A stretch of 64,000 nt of DNA from Pyrus communis (lineage: Eukaryota; Streptophyta; Magnoliopsida; Rosales; Rosaceae): NCBI RefSeq assembly GCF_963583255.1, contig NC_084817.1, positions 20,565,989 through 20,629,988 on the forward strand. Reading direction: 5' to 3'. Within the stretch, counting starts at the first letter, position 1. The number at the start of each line of letters is the position of its first letter. The notes under the pieces were generated by a model, which worked only from the letters and a program-made list of their open reading frames with translations, was not told the DNA's origin and searched no databases. A program made the position numbers and the translations under genes. Positions 61,484-64,000 of this stretch are shown one piece after another.

Positions 61484-62768
61484 TGAGTGAACAAAAACTA
61501 AAAGTATGAACCTTAGATAGTTGTTTTTGGTAATTAGTTCTTGAATAATCGTGGTAACAATCTTAGTTGTTGAGTTGCATGTATGAAAATTGACCCCTTT
61601 GTTTGAAATTTGAATTGTATGACTCAAATTTTAGTGTATTTTGTTCAATTTCCACCTTTGAACTCAGGGGAAAAGGTGGCTGTCATCATTCAAATTCAAT
61701 TTGAAATCGTATTTCTCAGCCCATTGTTTTATCAATGATCAGGTAAGGCTCAATTCTTTCGAATTTGTCTTAATTTTGGATTGTATCTGCTGAATAATAT
61801 TTGAGGCTAAGCTTAATACTAATCAATTTAGCTTCAAATTATTTTATTTTCAGTCTTCAAATTAATACTAAAGATTTAACACTGTACAATATAGTTTCAA
61901 TCGTTAAAGATAGTAGATTGAGGTTCTTTGAATCATGTTGTAAAAGAGAATAAAACTATCAATTCCATCAATAATAATTTGTATCAAACTCGGCATTTCA
62001 TAAGACTCGAACCTTAGAGCTTTGTGAAAAAGAATAAAACTGTATCATACCATTTTATTTATGTTTGATTACATTGGTTATCATTGCTAATTAGGGAACT
62101 TATATGATCTGTTCTATTGTTTGTTTATATCATTAAACTTTCCTCTACTTTCCCTTTCTTTCAAACTTATACATCCCAACGCAAAAGGGAGAGAGGAGGC
62201 AAACATACCAACATGATTTTAGCACATGCTTCGTTTTGAATTGGTATCCTATCGTTCATTTAATTTTCCTCCAAAGCATTTTATCTGTTTCTGCCTTAAC
62301 TGAAAAATAGTTGCCAAATGTTATCTCACCGTCTTTTGCTACCTTCGTACTTGAAATAACTCTTGCTTATATTGTTTATTTCAAATCATTATCAACTTTC
62401 TCCTGTCCATTCTGCTGCACAAAGAATGTTGAATCTTCCTTTTGAACAGAACAAATGTTACTTTCGCACCTCTAATCTATATACATCGAACAATGTTTCT
62501 ATTATTTGTTAGTATGTAAATAACTCTCTCTAATCTAGGTTAGACAATATTTTTTGCAGGTACTAGCCCAGCATTTCTAATATTTTGTATGTACATAGTC
62601 CAGCATTTTCTTATCTTCTGTGTACAAATGCTGGTCCCAGTTGAAAATTGGATGAAAGCAATGAACCGCAGTAAATGATTATAGTGTTTTGTACATCTAA
62701 ATTTATCTTATTGTTTTCGTCGACTATCTCTGCGTTTTTCAAGCATAGTAATCAACACAGTTTTTAAT
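61484..62768. other. AT-rich interior up to the Helitron-like end
   Basis: No gene recognised. CCCAGCATTTCTAATATTTTGT and GTCCAGCATTTTC near 62570-62615 form a short internal repeat. Confidence 0.4.
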
Positions 62769-62799
62769 CCCACAGCAACGTGCGGGCAACATTGCCTAG
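62769..62799 (+). mobile_element. Helitron-like 3' terminus (forward orientation)
   Basis: Hairpin CCCACAGCAACGTGCGGG (62769-62786), then CAACATTGC, CTAG (62796-62799) and T at 62800. This is the order expected of a Helitron end. It would close an element whose interior carries the forward-strand gene fragments at 58.9-61.5 kb. The 5' end is unidentified. Confidence 0.6.
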
Positions 62800-62821
62800 T
62801 CCTTGTATATTATGATACGTT

Positions 62822-63240
62822 GAGGCTTCTGTACTGGAATACAGAAGGGTCCACTATGCTAGTCCAGTTTGTTCATAATTTTGTCCGGTGTTTGCTGTGA
62901 TCAAGCATATTGGGTCCAGGTTTTACTAGCAAGCGTGTCCCTTGCGGTGCTGCGGGTTTTGAAATTGTATAAAACATGTAAAAAGTTTTAAATATAAATG
63001 ATTTGCATTACTACTTGTATACATGGGGAAATCTATTTACAACCCTATCTACCATAAGAACCAATGAGTAGTGTTGAATTTCCAGATTCCAATTGTTTGT
63101 TTCTTCACTTTGTTCCTCCTTTCTTCTGATATGTAGCTGTTTTCATTTCTCTGTTAGAAATTGGAAAAATTGAAGTTAACGTGAACAAATGACAATTGGA
63201 TTTGTTAAAGGATGCTTTTGCTAAATATCAGACCAATAAA
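62822..63240. repeat. Repeat R2, copy b
   Basis: Partner of 42745-43250. It lacks about 100 bases present in copy a after TGTACTGGA. Confidence 0.85.
62926..62956 (-). mobile_element. Helitron-like 3' terminus (reverse orientation) in R2b
   Basis: Reverse strand: CCCGCAGCACCGCAAGGG, ACACGCTTG, CTAG, then T. The hairpin has decayed; the copy at 42938-42964 has a different decayed half, so the consensus would be better paired. The element would extend to higher coordinates, over repeat R3b. Confidence 0.5.
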
Positions 63241-63244
63241 AAGG

Positions 63245-64000
63245 AATAACATAAAGCATCACAAAAGTCGTTTATTAAATCCTTTATTCTTAAAAGCATC
63301 ACAAAAGTCGTTTATTCTTAACAGCATCACAGAACTGATCATTTATATCATCTGAAAATAGTAAAGAAACGAAACATACAGTTAAAAACCATTTGGGAAA
63401 CATAAGTAAGCCTTTGGTTATTAGATTCCCGGTAGGCAAAGCACAAAAAATTACACACAACGAAACTATTGAAACTTTAAAACCTACTTCCCAAATAAGG
63501 TTCTCCGACTGGCTAATGGCCAAATTGGATTTATATTATCATTTCAAACACTGCAATGCCTGAGTTTTTTTACTAGACATTCTAATTAATCATTATTTAA
63601 CTAAAGAATACAATTAATAGAACAATAATTGGACAAAACAGGAGAAGCAATATTAAAACCATGGGGTTACCTGAATTTTGAGGTCTGAGGGTGATAGCTT
63701 AATGGCATCAAATTGAAATCGTAAACCCAATCAAATGATAAGGAAAAGAAATAAAAATGTTACCTTCCTGAGAATAAGGTCAAGAAGCTGCCCCAGATTT
63801 TGAGTCGCATAACTAAGGTTGGTTACTTCTAAATGCAACGAAGAGAAAATACATGTTATTAACTGTTAAAAAAAAAAAAAAACACAATAACCAACAGGGT
63901 GTCGCTCTAATATATTATTAATTAATTTACAACAAAATTAACTGAAGCAAACAAATCTGAAAAACAGGGCTAACCATCGAATTCTCGGGGTTTGAGCTTC
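63245..64000. repeat. Repeat R3, copy b (runs off the window)
   Basis: Partner of 54600-55340. It has a short duplicated start (AAGCATCACAAAAGTCGTTTATT twice near 63255 and 63295). It continues at the window edge. Confidence 0.9.
63764..63828 (-). pseudogene. Captured 65-bp exon of an unrecognised gene, copy b
   Basis: Reads VTNLSYATQNLGQLLDLILR and Lys, with the same splice borders as 55088-55152. Five or so base changes alter three residues while the frame stays open. Confidence 0.55.

Overview
This window is nuclear DNA from a flowering plant. Its genes have many introns with GT..AG borders, and it is rich in solo LTRs, MITEs, Helitron ends and tandem segmental duplications. The repeat families and the UGT91-type glycosyltransferases suggest Rosaceae, probably an apple or pear relative; that is inference from memory of the families, not a search result.

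Layout. 1-3.6 kb: the last exons of a BEACH/WD40 protein gene (BCHC class), with a decayed LINE in its intron. 5.3-11.2 kb: a reverse-strand tandem pair of UGT91-like glycosyltransferase genes, each broken by a different small deletion. 14.5-24.9 kb: two intact TIFY-CCT-GATA transcription factor genes (ZML type) in tandem, the best-supported genes here. 25.5-30 kb: a decayed repeat with a SABRE exon relic, MITEs and a 2.15-kb solo LTR. 30.9-40.1 kb: a tandem segmental duplication. Each copy carries the 5' end of a SWC2/YL1 chromatin gene next to an F-box gene. Copy A lost most of the F-box and received a 2.27-kb solo LTR; copy B keeps an intact 410-residue F-box protein.

40-64 kb is a mosaic of repeats. 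It holds four copies of a 0.8-1.3 kb unit with a Helitron-like terminus, a 4.2-4.6 kb tandem duplication carrying SABRE exons, several long inverted repeats (one pairs 95 of 100 bases), a 1.16-kb foldback element, and a chain of gene fragments (HHO-type MYB, RABA2 GTPase exon 1, unidentified exons) ending near a Helitron 3' terminus at 62.8 kb.

Function. Probably functional: the BEACH gene, the two GATA factors and the F-box gene. They do not form one pathway. The most unusual signals are the near-perfect hairpins (possible small-RNA loci), the SWC2 promoter and exons placed ahead of an F-box gene, and exon-bearing repeats whose splice sites and phases are still intact.
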